In this document: one piece after another, positions 51,657-59,491 of the stretch | Position numbering within the stretch: the first letter of the stretch is position 1 | Layout of the letters: the number at the start of each line of letters is the position of its first letter | DNA from: Brevibacterium antiquum | GTDB taxonomy: Bacteria > Actinomycetota > Actinomycetes > Actinomycetales > Brevibacteriaceae | NCBI RefSeq assembly: GCF_016107655.1 | Contig: NZ_JABASX010000010.1 | Location: forward strand, 124,001 to 188,000 | Direction of reading: 5' to 3' | DNA: 64,000 bases | Position numbers and translations under genes: made by a program | The notes under the pieces: model-generated | What the model was told of the DNA's origin: nothing | What the model saw: the letters and a program-made list of their open reading frames with translations, nothing else | Databases searched by the model: none

Positions 51657-52820
51657 ATGGCGGGCAGGATCCCCGATGTGCATTTCCTGGCGCCCCGGGC
51701 CGCCTCGACGAGGCTGAGCAGGCGAGCGCTCCTGGCCGGGTTCGGCGTTGTCGGTCTGGGCGCGCTGAGCGCCTGTGGCCGCAACACGACGATGGCCGCT
51801 TCACCGCCCACGGACGGTGAGCTCGAGTCGAAGCTCAACCTCTACTCCTGGGGCGACTACGACAACCCCGAACTCATCGAAGCATTCAAAGCGAAGAACG
51901 ACGTGCTCGTCCAAGTCGACTCCTACGGGTCGAACGAGGAGCTCATCGCAAAGCTCTCCACCTCGCGCGGAACCTCGGGCTATGACGTGGTGGTGCCGAC
52001 GGGATCGAACATTCCGCAGATGCTCAAACACGATCTGCTCCAGGAGCTCGACCTCGATCTCATCCCGAACTTCACACACATGGACCCGAACTTCACGCAC
52101 CAGTACTTCGATCCCGACAACACGTACTCGATCTGCAAAGCCTGGGGGACCACAGGGTTCGTCTACAACACGAAGAAGATCACTCACGAGATGACGAGTT
52201 GGCAGGACTTCATCGACACCGCACAGAAGGAGGCGGCCGGGACCACCTCGCTGCTCGAGGACCCGTGGGAAGTCTGCGCCATCGCACTGGCGGCGCTGGA
52301 CTACAGCCTCAACACCCAGGACGAGAAGGAACTCGAGGAGGCGCGCAGCATCGTCCTCGACAAGCTCGCACCGAACACGAAGGCCTATATCGGCAATGTC
52401 GCCACGGGCATGGTCCAGGGCAGCTTCACCCTGCTGCAGGCCTTCAACGGAGATGCCCGACAGGGACTGTCGGAGGCGGCCGAGCCCGAGGACTGGAAGT
52501 TCGTGTTCCCGACACCCTCGGCGAACCTGTGGATGGACTGCTGGGCCATCGCCACCGGCGCTCAGCATCCCGACTCCGCCCATGCCTTCATCAATCAGAT
52601 GATCTCTCCGGAGACCGCGGTCGAACAGCTCGACTACATCGGCTACCCGATCGGGACGCAGGGACTGGCGGAACAGGCGAAGAAGGCCGACCTCGACGAG
52701 CAGGACCTCATCTTCCCGTCTCAGAAGGTCCTCGACCGTCTCGAACCCAGCAAGCAGACCCCGGCCGATCAGATCCGCACGAAGATCTACGCCGATGCGC
52801 AGGCAAGGAGCGGAGCATGA
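51657..52820 (+). CDS. potD: Spermidine/putrescine-type ABC transporter, substrate-binding lipoprotein
   Basis: The 387-residue protein has a twin-arginine-like export signal (SRRALLAGFGVVGLG) ending in the lipobox LSAC, with the lipidated Cys at residue 40. The mature domain begins LNLYSWGDYDNPELIEAF, the hallmark of PotD/PotF binding proteins, and has PTPSANLWMDCWAI near the polyamine pocket. It captures the substrate outside the membrane. ATG 51657 lies one base after the potA stop; an in-frame ATG at 51639 would overlap potA. It overlaps potB by 4 bp. Confidence 0.92.
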   Translation: MAGRIPDVHFLAPRAASTRLSRRALLAGFGVVGLGALSACGRNTTMAASPPTDGELESKLNLYSWGDYDNPELIEAFKAKNDVLVQVDSYGSNEELIAKLSTSRGTSGYDVVVPTGSNIPQMLKHDLLQELDLDLIPNFTHMDPNFTHQYFDPDNTYSICKAWGTTGFVYNTKKITHEMTSWQDFIDTAQKEAAGTTSLLEDPWEVCAIALAALDYSLNTQDEKELEEARSIVLDKLAPNTKAYIGNVATGMVQGSFTLLQAFNGDARQGLSEAAEPEDWKFVFPTPSANLWMDCWAIATGAQHPDSAHAFINQMISPETAVEQLDYIGYPIGTQGLAEQAKKADLDEQDLIFPSQKVLDRLEPSKQTPADQIRTKIYADAQARSGA

Positions 52821-53806
52821 GCACCCAGGCAGCCGAATCAACGCCCGAGAAGACACCTGGAACACCCAAGAGGCCGGCGAAGACAACTCAGCCGGCGAAG
52901 CCCGGAGGCATGTCAGCGAGGTTCTTCGGTGCCTCTGCGATGTCGTTCCCGACCTGGGCGTATGCACTGTTCTTCTTCATCATCCCCGTGGCGTTGGTCA
53001 TCTTCTACAGCTTCGGCTACAAGCCCGACGAGTTCACGGCCGTGGCCACCGACCAGCTCTCCTTCGACCGGTACCCCGAGGCCATGTCGGCCAGCTTCGT
53101 GTCGACGTTCTTCGCCACCCTGCGGATCTCCGTCGTCGGCACGATCCTGTGCCTGATCATCGCTCTGCCCTTCGCCTATTGGCTGGCCATCAAGGTCTCA
53201 CCGGCCAGGCGGTCTCTGGCGCTGGCGCTGGTCATGGTGCCGTTCTGGACGAACTTCCTGGTTCGGACCCTGGGGTGGCAGATCATGCTCTCCCCAGACG
53301 GGTTCCTCTCGGACTGGATGCAGGGCCTGGGGCTGCTCGACGGGCCGCTGGACATCCTCTACACGCGCTCGGCCGTGCAGATCGGTGTCGTCTACAACTA
53401 TCTGCCGCTGATGATTCTGCCGCTCTTCGTCGCAATCGACTCCTCGGGTCAGAAGCTGCGCGAAGCCAGCTACGACCTCGGCGCCGGCAAGATCACGACG
53501 TTCCTGCGGGTGACGCTGCCGATGGCGATGCCAGGTGTCGTCTCGGGGTGCCTGCTCGTGTTCATCCCACTCAATGGTGACTACGTCACGGCGACCGTCC
53601 TCGGCGGGGCCAGTGGTTCGATGGTCGGGCAGCTCATCGCCAACCAATTCAACACGGCCCAGAACTGGGCAGTCGGCGCGGCCATGGCGGTGATCTTGAT
53701 CCTCGCGACTCTGGCGGTCGTCGGGGTCGGATTCAGTCTGCTCAAACTGGGGCAGATGATCGCAGCCCGACTCAACAGTGTGCCGCTGAAAGATGGGAGG
53801 GCCTGA
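52817..53806 (+). CDS. potB: Spermidine/putrescine-type ABC transporter permease
   Basis: The 329-residue permease starts with a 30-residue Thr/Pro/Lys-rich cytosolic extension that is longer than usual in PotB. About six membrane helices follow. The EAA coupling loop reads EASYDLGAGKITTFLRVTLPMAMPG. VPFWTNFLVRTLGWQ is typical of PotB-type proteins. It forms the channel with PotC. The start overlaps the potD stop as ATGA, and AAGGAG lies 7 nt upstream. Confidence 0.92.
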   Translation: MSTQAAESTPEKTPGTPKRPAKTTQPAKPGGMSARFFGASAMSFPTWAYALFFFIIPVALVIFYSFGYKPDEFTAVATDQLSFDRYPEAMSASFVSTFFATLRISVVGTILCLIIALPFAYWLAIKVSPARRSLALALVMVPFWTNFLVRTLGWQIMLSPDGFLSDWMQGLGLLDGPLDILYTRSAVQIGVVYNYLPLMILPLFVAIDSSGQKLREASYDLGAGKITTFLRVTLPMAMPGVVSGCLLVFIPLNGDYVTATVLGGASGSMVGQLIANQFNTAQNWAVGAAMAVILILATLAVVGVGFSLLKLGQMIAARLNSVPLKDGRA

Positions 53807-53807
53807 G

Positions 53808-54671
53808 ATGTCGAAGAAGAATACGTTCGCCCGCAGAACCCCGACGGACATCGGACTCCACGTCTGGGGGATCCTGGTCTTCGCCTACCTGTTCCTCCCG
53901 ATCGCGGTGATCATCGCGTACTCGTTCAACACCGGCAAGGTGCTGGCGAACTTCCGCGGCTTCGGTCTCGACGCCTACATCTCCGGGATCAACAACGACA
54001 TCATCATCTCCTCGGTCGTCACAAGCCTCCAGGCCGCGGTGGGTGCCGCACTCGTCTCAACGGTCTTCGGCACCCTGGGCGGCGTGGCACTGGCGCGGGC
54101 CCCGAAGGGCGCGTGGTGGGCCCTGGGCCTGACAGCGATCCTCGGACTGACACTGGTCACACCCGAGATCGTCGACGGCATCTCATTCCTGCCATGGTTC
54201 GTCACCGTCGGCGTCGACTGGGGCATCACACCGCTGAACAACGGTCTGGTCAGGCTCATCATCTCGCACGCGATGTTCTCCATGGCGATCGTGACGTTCA
54301 TCGTCCGCGCCCGACTGGCCGGCATCGACTCCCAACTCGAGGATGCGGCCGCGGACCTGGGCGCGACCCCATGGAACCGGTTCAAGGACATCACCTTGCC
54401 GATCGCAGCTCCCGGCATCCTCGCCGGCGCGCTGATGTCGTTCACGGTCAGCCTCGACAACACGATCCTCTCGAGCTTCGTGCAACAGCCCGGCTATACG
54501 CCGTGGCCGGTCTACATCTTCTCTGCCGTGAGGGTGGCCCTGCGGCCCGAAGTGGCGGCGATCTCAACCCTGATGTTCCTCCTCACCCTCCTGGCCTTGG
54601 CCTTTGTGGGCTTCGTGCTGCGCAAGGCGGGTGGAAGTTCGACAGAGATCATCAAGACGATGGCCGGATGA
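53808..54671 (+). CDS. potC: Spermidine/putrescine-type ABC transporter permease
   Basis: The 287-residue permease has six helices and an EAA loop, EDAAADLGATPWNRFKDITLPIAAPG. TLVTPEIVDGISFLPWF and FTVSLDNTILSSFVQQPG are conserved in PotC. ATG 53808 follows GGGAGG and lies one base after the potB stop. It completes a PotADBC transporter. A tandem-repeat region follows before the oxidase gene. Confidence 0.92.
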   Translation: MSKKNTFARRTPTDIGLHVWGILVFAYLFLPIAVIIAYSFNTGKVLANFRGFGLDAYISGINNDIIISSVVTSLQAAVGAALVSTVFGTLGGVALARAPKGAWWALGLTAILGLTLVTPEIVDGISFLPWFVTVGVDWGITPLNNGLVRLIISHAMFSMAIVTFIVRARLAGIDSQLEDAAADLGATPWNRFKDITLPIAAPGILAGALMSFTVSLDNTILSSFVQQPGYTPWPVYIFSAVRVALRPEVAAISTLMFLLTLLALAFVGFVLRKAGGSSTEIIKTMAG

Positions 54672-54675
54672 TCCC

Positions 54676-54740
54676 CTCGCCGAGGTGGGCGGGTGGTCTC
54701 GCCGAGGTGGGCGGGTGGTCTCGCCGAGGTGGGCCCTGGG
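54676..54740. repeat. 22-bp tandem repeat after potC
   Basis: CTCGCCGAGGTGGGCGGGTG plus GT occurs exactly twice (54676-54697 and 54698-54719), with a third partial copy from 54720. The core GCCGAGGTGGGC recurs inverted in another intergenic gap at 61430-61441. The rest of the 186-bp gap holds short GAATGCCG repeats and the AAGGAG of the next gene. Confidence 0.85.
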
Positions 54741-54857
54741 ACTTCAGTGTTGCCACCCCTGCAATGATTGCCGCAAGGCAGAATACGAATGCCGACAGAT
54801 GGCAGACGAATGCCGTCGGGCCGCAGACGACTGCGGTCAGACAGAAGGAGAAATGAC

Positions 54858-56279
54858 ATGGACGTCAATGCCGCACTGGCCGACGCCTCCACCGTGCCGT
54901 TCTGGCTCGATTCCGCTCAGCGCCCGGAACCCCTGCCGCCGCTGACCCACAACATTGAGGCCGACCTCGTCATCGTCGGAGGTGGTTTCACCGGGCTGTG
55001 GACAGCGCTGCAGGCAAAGGAGCGTGACCCAAGGCGCCATGTCGTCCTGGTCGAGGCGAATTCGATCGGATGGGCTGCCTCTGGCCGCAACGGCGGGTTC
55101 TGCGCAGCCAGCCTGACCCACGGCTATGACAACGGTGAGTCCCATCTGCCGAACGAGAACGAACGCCTGGCACAACTGGGGCGGGAGAACCTCGATGCGA
55201 TCGGCGCGGCTGTGACCAGGTACGGCATGGACGTCGAGTTCGAGCGCACCGGTGAACTCGACGTCGCGACCGAGGACTACCAGGTCCCGGAGCTGCGAGA
55301 AGCACACGACCCAGAGGCCGGTTTCATCTTCTACAACCAGGAGGAGCTGGCTCAGATCGTGAAGTCCCCGACCTACAAGGGTGCTCTCTGGGACTCGCGC
55401 GAGGTCGCCATGGTCAACCCTGCCAAGCTGTGCTGGGAGCTGCTGCGGGTCATCCGAGAACTCGGCGTCGAGGTCTTCGAAGGCACGAAGGTCACGGATG
55501 TCAGTGACCGGAAATCGACGGTCCAGGTCACGACTCTGGTGACTGCCCAGAGCCTCGAGGACAGCAGAACCGCTCCCTGCAGCATCATCACGGCCGATCG
55601 CGTTGCTCTGGCCACGAACGTCTTCCCCTCGCTGCTCAAGCGGGCCAGTCTGCATACCGTCCCTGTCTACGACTATGCCCTGATGACCGAACCGCTCAGC
55701 GATGAGCAGCTGGATTCCATCGGCTGGAGCGGACGGCAGGGCATCGGCGACTGCGCGAACCGGTTCCACTACTACCGACTCTCGGCCGACAATCGCATCC
55801 TCTTCGGCGGATGGGACGCGGTCTACCACTACGGGAGGCAGGTGTCGTGGAAGTACGACCAGCGCCCCGAGACCTTCGAGACCCTGGCCGAGCACTTCTA
55901 TGAGACCTTCCCGCAGCTGTCTGATCTGACGTTCAGCCACAAATGGGGTGGGCCGATCGACACCTGCTCGCGCTTCTTCTCCTTCTTCACCACGGCCTAC
56001 GGCAAGAAGGTCGCGATGGCCGCCGGCTTCACCGGACTGGGCGTGGGCGCTTCACGATTCGCCGGCACGGTCATGCTCGACCTGCTGTCCGGGCAGGACA
56101 CCGAGCTGACCCAGCTGGAGATGGTGCGCAAGCTTCCGCTGCCCTTCCCGCCTGAGCCGGTGGCCTGGCTGGGCATCCAGATGACGACGAATGCGATGAT
56201 CAGAGCCGACAGCAACGAAGGCCGACGAGGTCCGCTGCTCAAAGCGCTCGATGCTGTGGGCATGGGCTTCGACTCCTGA
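54858..56279 (+). CDS. FAD-dependent amine oxidoreductase (PuuB/DadA-like)
   Basis: The 473-residue flavoprotein has LVIVGGGFTGLWTALQAKE as FAD fold, SIGWAASGRNGGFCA as the DAO-family second motif and GFTGLGVGASRFAGTVM near the C-terminus. It is closest in form to gamma-glutamylputrescine oxidase and related DAO-family amine oxidases, which oxidise the C-N bond and release an aldehyde with ammonia or amine. ATG 54858 has AAGGAG 7 nt upstream. It lies 186 bp after potC. It may supply the oxidation step missing from the gamma-glutamyl block at 12-19 kb. Confidence 0.87.
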   Translation: MDVNAALADASTVPFWLDSAQRPEPLPPLTHNIEADLVIVGGGFTGLWTALQAKERDPRRHVVLVEANSIGWAASGRNGGFCAASLTHGYDNGESHLPNENERLAQLGRENLDAIGAAVTRYGMDVEFERTGELDVATEDYQVPELREAHDPEAGFIFYNQEELAQIVKSPTYKGALWDSREVAMVNPAKLCWELLRVIRELGVEVFEGTKVTDVSDRKSTVQVTTLVTAQSLEDSRTAPCSIITADRVALATNVFPSLLKRASLHTVPVYDYALMTEPLSDEQLDSIGWSGRQGIGDCANRFHYYRLSADNRILFGGWDAVYHYGRQVSWKYDQRPETFETLAEHFYETFPQLSDLTFSHKWGGPIDTCSRFFSFFTTAYGKKVAMAAGFTGLGVGASRFAGTVMLDLLSGQDTELTQLEMVRKLPLPFPPEPVAWLGIQMTTNAMIRADSNEGRRGPLLKALDAVGMGFDS

Positions 56280-56431
56280 CGCTGCCTGTGACGTCTGGGC
56301 ACCGGTGACGACTCGGCCAACCGGTGACGTCCGAAGCTCGGACCGAAAGCGGCAGTTCCTTCCGTGCTTGATAGACTTTCAGCGAGCGCGGGAGGAACTC
56401 CCGAACACTTTCTTGAAGGAGCAGAACACGC

Positions 56432-56686
56432 ATGGCAAGTGTCGTCGTTGAGGTGATGCCCAAACCCGAGATTCTTGACCCTCAGGGTAAGGCGATCTCC
56501 GGTGGAATGTCCCGACTCGGCTTCACCGGTTTCGGTGAGGTGCGACAGGGGAAGCGCTTCGAACTCGAGGTCGAGGGTGAGGTCACCGATGAGGTTCTCG
56601 CGCAGGCTCGTGAGGCGGCGGAGAAGCTCCTGTCCAACCCGGTCATCGAGAACGTCGTGGCCGTTCGCGCCGTCGAGGAAGCCTGA
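56432..56686 (+). CDS. purS: Phosphoribosylformylglycinamidine synthase subunit PurS
   Basis: The 84-residue protein has the PurS pattern: [36 protein letters not shown] and [13 protein letters not shown]. PurS bridges PurQ and PurL in the FGAM synthase complex. ATG 56432 has GAAGGAG upstream, and the 152-bp upstream gap holds a TAGACT at 56372-56377 that could be a -10 element. Its stop shares a base with the purQ start. Confidence 0.95.
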   Translation: MASVVVEVMPKPEILDPQGKAISGGMSRLGFTGFGEVRQGKRFELEVEGEVTDEVLAQAREAAEKLLSNPVIENVVAVRAVEEA

Positions 56687-57423
56687 TGACCGCAGTCGCC
56701 ACCGAGCCCACCATCGCCGAGGCGGGTGCTGAGTCCGGAGTCTCGATCGGTGTTGTGACATTCCCCGGCACCCTCGATGATCGTGATGCCGCACGTGCGG
56801 TTCGTCTTGCGGGTGCGAAGCCGGTCAACCTGTGGCACGCCGATTCCACGCTTGCCGGTGTCGACGGTGTCATTCTGCCCGGTGGGTTCTCCTACGGGGA
56901 TTACCTGCGCTGCGGCGCGATCGCGGGCTTCGCTCCGATTATGGACGCCGTCGTCTCCGCCGCCAACGCCGGAATGCCGGTCCTGGGCATCTGCAACGGA
57001 TTCCAGATCCTGTGCGAATCGCACCTGCTGCCTGGCGCCCTCATCCGCAATGACCACCAGCATTTCGTCTGCCGTGACCAGGAACTGGTCGTGGAGAACA
57101 CGAATACTGCCTGGACCGGTGACTACTCACAGGGACAGACCATTCGCATTCCGCTGAAGAACGGTGAAGGCGGATTCGTCGCCACCGACGAGGTTCTCGA
57201 CGAACTCGAAGGCTCCGGTCGCGTGGTCTTCCGCTATCAGGGGCTCAACCCCAACGGTTCTCTGCGTGACATCGCCGGCATCACGAATGAGGCCGGAAAC
57301 GTCGTGGGACTCATGCCCCACCCCGAACACGCTGTCGAGGCCGGTTTCGGACCCGAAGACGGCGGCGGCATCGACGGTCAGGGGTTCTTCTCTTCTGCCG
57401 TGCGCACTCTGGTCAGGGGCTGA
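56686..57423 (+). CDS. purQ: Phosphoribosylformylglycinamidine synthase subunit PurQ
   Basis: The class I glutaminase subunit gives ammonia to PurL. It has [32 protein letters not shown], the nucleophile Cys in [10 protein letters not shown], and the His-Glu pair in MPHPEH. At 245 residues it is longer than usual, with about 18 extra N-terminal residues ([17 protein letters not shown]). It starts on the last base of purS. No purL follows; a terminator and convergent genes come next. Confidence 0.95.
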   Translation: MTAVATEPTIAEAGAESGVSIGVVTFPGTLDDRDAARAVRLAGAKPVNLWHADSTLAGVDGVILPGGFSYGDYLRCGAIAGFAPIMDAVVSAANAGMPVLGICNGFQILCESHLLPGALIRNDHQHFVCRDQELVVENTNTAWTGDYSQGQTIRIPLKNGEGGFVATDEVLDELEGSGRVVFRYQGLNPNGSLRDIAGITNEAGNVVGLMPHPEHAVEAGFGPEDGGGIDGQGFFSSAVRTLVRG

Positions 57424-57444
57424 GCTCACAGACCGGTGCACGAA

Positions 57445-57485
57445 AGGGCCCCGAAGCACGGCATGACGCCGCGCCTCGGGGCCCT
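57445..57485. terminator. Terminator between purQ and the convergent secreted-protein gene
   Basis: AGGGCCCCGA and its exact complement form a 10-bp stem around a 21-nt loop, in a 97-bp gap between convergent genes. Confidence 0.8.
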
Positions 57486-57520
57486 CAGCAGTTTGTGCCT
57501 TGTTGTCGGCCGGAGTGACC

Positions 57521-58231
57521 TCACTCCTGCGGTTCGGTCGGCTTGACCGTCACTGCTGCCGTGTCCTCGAGATCACCGCACGTGGCGACGGCCTCGTACT
57601 CGCCCGTATCGGGCATGCCGTCCCTTGGCATGTACCTCACTGATGCAGACTCGTCCTCACCGGCGAGCTGCCTCTTCTCCCAGACCTTCGACCGGCCTTC
57701 TTCGTCCTCCTTGAACACCTGGAACAGGACTTCGTCCTTGCTCGAGCAGTTGACCATCGTCAGGTTGAGTCCCTCTTGGTAGAGCGACTCGTCGAGCGTC
57801 GTCGATTCCGGGTCCATCACGAGAGTACCGTCATCGTAGTCACCCCGATCGCCCTCGATGATGTGGACGCGAGCGTCAAATACGCGGTCCGGCTCATCAC
57901 CGCGTTTGACCGTAACCGTGAACTTCACGTTCGTATCGTCGGGCTTCTCATCCATGACAACCGCCCCGTCGTACGCTCCGTCCTTCTCCGCTGTCCGCAG
58001 CTCGTTGTCCAGGCTCGTGGTGACCTCGTCTCCCTTCTTGAGCCCGTCGATCGTGAACTCGATGCCCGTGCCCTGTGTGACCTCGAGAGGCGTCATCTCC
58101 CGGTATTTCAACGCCAAGTCCGCTTCCTTCATCACCGAATCCTGATTCGAGCCATCTGAAGCCGTCGCCGGTCCCACTCCGAAGGCGGAGAGGCCAAGAG
58201 CGATGGAAGCTGCCAGTGCGAGCTTCTTCAT
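57521..58231 (-). CDS. Secreted protein, short paralogue (one A domain, one B domain)
   Basis: The 236-residue protein has a Sec signal peptide (MKKLALAASIALGLSAFGVGPATAS). It then has a beta-rich A domain at about 35-125 and a B domain at about 135-230 with two Cys (162 and 218) that probably pair. Both domains match those of the larger protein at 59492-61228, including the spacing of the Cys. There is no sorting signal or lipobox, so it should be released or loosely held. ATG 58231 has GAAGGA about 8 nt upstream; upstream in-frame ATGs at 58240 and 58273 are less likely. Function unknown. Confidence 0.82.
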   Translation of the reverse strand: MKKLALAASIALGLSAFGVGPATASDGSNQDSVMKEADLALKYREMTPLEVTQGTGIEFTIDGLKKGDEVTTSLDNELRTAEKDGAYDGAVVMDEKPDDTNVKFTVTVKRGDEPDRVFDARVHIIEGDRGDYDDGTLVMDPESTTLDESLYQEGLNLTMVNCSSKDEVLFQVFKEDEEGRSKVWEKRQLAGEDESASVRYMPRDGMPDTGEYEAVATCGDLEDTAAVTVKPTEPQE

Positions 58232-58336
58232 TGTGATCATCCTTCTTTCGCAGCAAAAGGTCGTAACAGCCATATTCGGTTGTGCCAGTCACACTACGAA
58301 GGTCGGATGACGGTTGTGGAGTTGTGTTCGTTGTGG

Positions 58337-58367
58337 TCATGACAGGCCTGTCATGACAGATCTGTCA
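58337..58367. promoter_or_regulatory. Two abutting TGACAG-N2-CTGTCA operators
   Basis: TGACAGGCCTGTCA (58340-58353) and TGACAGATCTGTCA (58354-58367) are perfect 14-bp palindromes placed end to end; the first extends to a 20-bp palindrome at 58337-58356. They lie 105-135 bp upstream of the short secreted-protein gene, the only start nearby on that side. The rest of the 443-bp gap (58232-58674) shows no gene, only the terminator at 58628. A dimeric repressor or activator binding co-operatively is the natural reading. Confidence 0.65.
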
Positions 58368-58627
58368 CTCCGTGATGACAACGAAACTTGCTCACCCATT
58401 GAGCTGAGTCGATGCTGGGACTGCTGAAGCTGAGCTGGCTCGCACAGTTCTCCGAAGCGCGTCGTCGTTCCAGCTCAGTAGGTCGCAACAGTCGTGGATA
58501 TGAGGTGGAACTCTGCATCTGCGCGGCGATGTCCCTGAGCCAGGTTCAGGTGGCGTTCAGCTTCGGGGTCACGCATTGATGTCTTCGCGCGTCGCGCGCG
58601 ATCCAATCGTAATGGGCGATTTCGGTT

Positions 58628-58667
58628 CTATTGCCTGGACCCACTGCTGAGTGGGCCCAGGCAATAG
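58628..58667 (-). terminator. Terminator after the peptidoglycan-binding gene
   Basis: The arms CTATTGCCTGGACCCAC and GTGGGCCCAGGCAATAG pair over 17 bp with one mismatch around TGCTGA, 7 bp beyond the stop codon. Confidence 0.75.
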
Positions 58668-58674
58668 GTCCGAG

Positions 58675-59169
58675 TCAGTCCTCAACCCATTTGAGGCCGA
58701 CGGCCGTCTCGAGAGTCGCGGATGCCGCATGCATCTCGACCGACCACGTCTCGTCACCGACGACGCCGTCGACGTCGGCCTCGCCCCACTTCTGGAAGCC
58801 CTCCACAGCAGCCTTGGTCTCGGCTCCGAAGTTGCCGTCTGGCTCCCCTGGTGAGGGCCAGTCCCCCTCGACCGAACCGTTCTTCAGCACTTCCTGCAGG
58901 TCGGCGACGGCCTTATGGGTCGAACCTTCCTTGAGCACCGGCATCGGTCCGCCGTCAGGCAGTGCTTCCCAGGTCTTGTCCCCGACGATGCCATCATCGT
59001 CCAGCCCGGCTCCTCGCTGGAAGTTCTTCACCGCTTCTTCCGTGACTGACCCGAATATTCCGTCGACGGCCACTGAATGATCCGGCACCCTGCGCAGCGC
59101 TCGCTGTGCCCTCTTGACGACATCGCCTTGTGACCCTTTTTCGATGATCGGCTGACCGGGGTTCGACAT
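58675..59169 (-). CDS. Protein with two peptidoglycan-binding (PG_binding_1) domains
   Basis: The 164-residue protein contains two repeats of the three-helix wall-binding fold: GSQGDVVKRAQRALRR to DGIFGSVTEEAVKNFQ with DGIVGDKTWEAL, and GSTHKAVADLQEVLK to DGNFGAETKAAVEGFQ with DGVVGDETW. It has no signal peptide, so it may be exported by another route or used inside the cell. AGAGGAGGAAAC precedes the ATG at 59169. It sits between the two secreted paralogues, but hairpins on both sides suggest its own transcript. Confidence 0.88.
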   Translation of the reverse strand: MSNPGQPIIEKGSQGDVVKRAQRALRRVPDHSVAVDGIFGSVTEEAVKNFQRGAGLDDDGIVGDKTWEALPDGGPMPVLKEGSTHKAVADLQEVLKNGSVEGDWPSPGEPDGNFGAETKAAVEGFQKWGEADVDGVVGDETWSVEMHAASATLETAVGLKWVED

Positions 59170-59364
59170 GTTTCCTCCTCTATCGATGCCGGTGGAGCCT
59201 CATTGAGAGAGGCACCGGCTGTGAATACTTGTGGAAGCAGCCTTGCCGCCACAAACGTCAATCTATGGGCGCAGTTCCTCTTGCGACAAGGGTCCGACGG
59301 TACTCAGAAGGCATGCCCGCGAGTTGGTGCCGACACAATTTCGCTGCTGGGGTCATAGCACGCA

Positions 59365-59425
59365 GTTCGGCCCCGGCGCACTGGCTCATCTGCAGATTCG
59401 ATGAGTCGGTGCACCGGGGCCGAAC
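59365..59425 (-). terminator. Long imperfect hairpin after the sortase-anchored protein gene
   Basis: GTTCGGCCCCGG (59365-59376) pairs exactly with CCGGGGCCGAAC (59414-59425), with further GCAC/GTGC and CTCATC/GATGAG pairing inside. It lies about 66 bp beyond the stop codon at 59492. The rest of the 322-bp gap 59170-59491 shows nothing else. Confidence 0.65.
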
Positions 59426-59491
59426 GCCCTTCTGGCAGTGTCGATTCGCGCCGACGGGCCGGGGGTATTCACCAGCCCGTCGGGTCGCCGA

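Noticed and set aside
54768..54857. 30-residue Arg-rich extension of the amine oxidoreductase
   Set aside because: It is encoded by short GAATGCCG-like repeats in the gap; the ATG at 54858 has AAGGAG 7 nt upstream and starts the usual domain.
58569..58757. 62-residue minus-strand frame
   Set aside because: It covers the terminator hairpin and the end of the peptidoglycan-binding gene in a different frame, without a ribosome-binding site.
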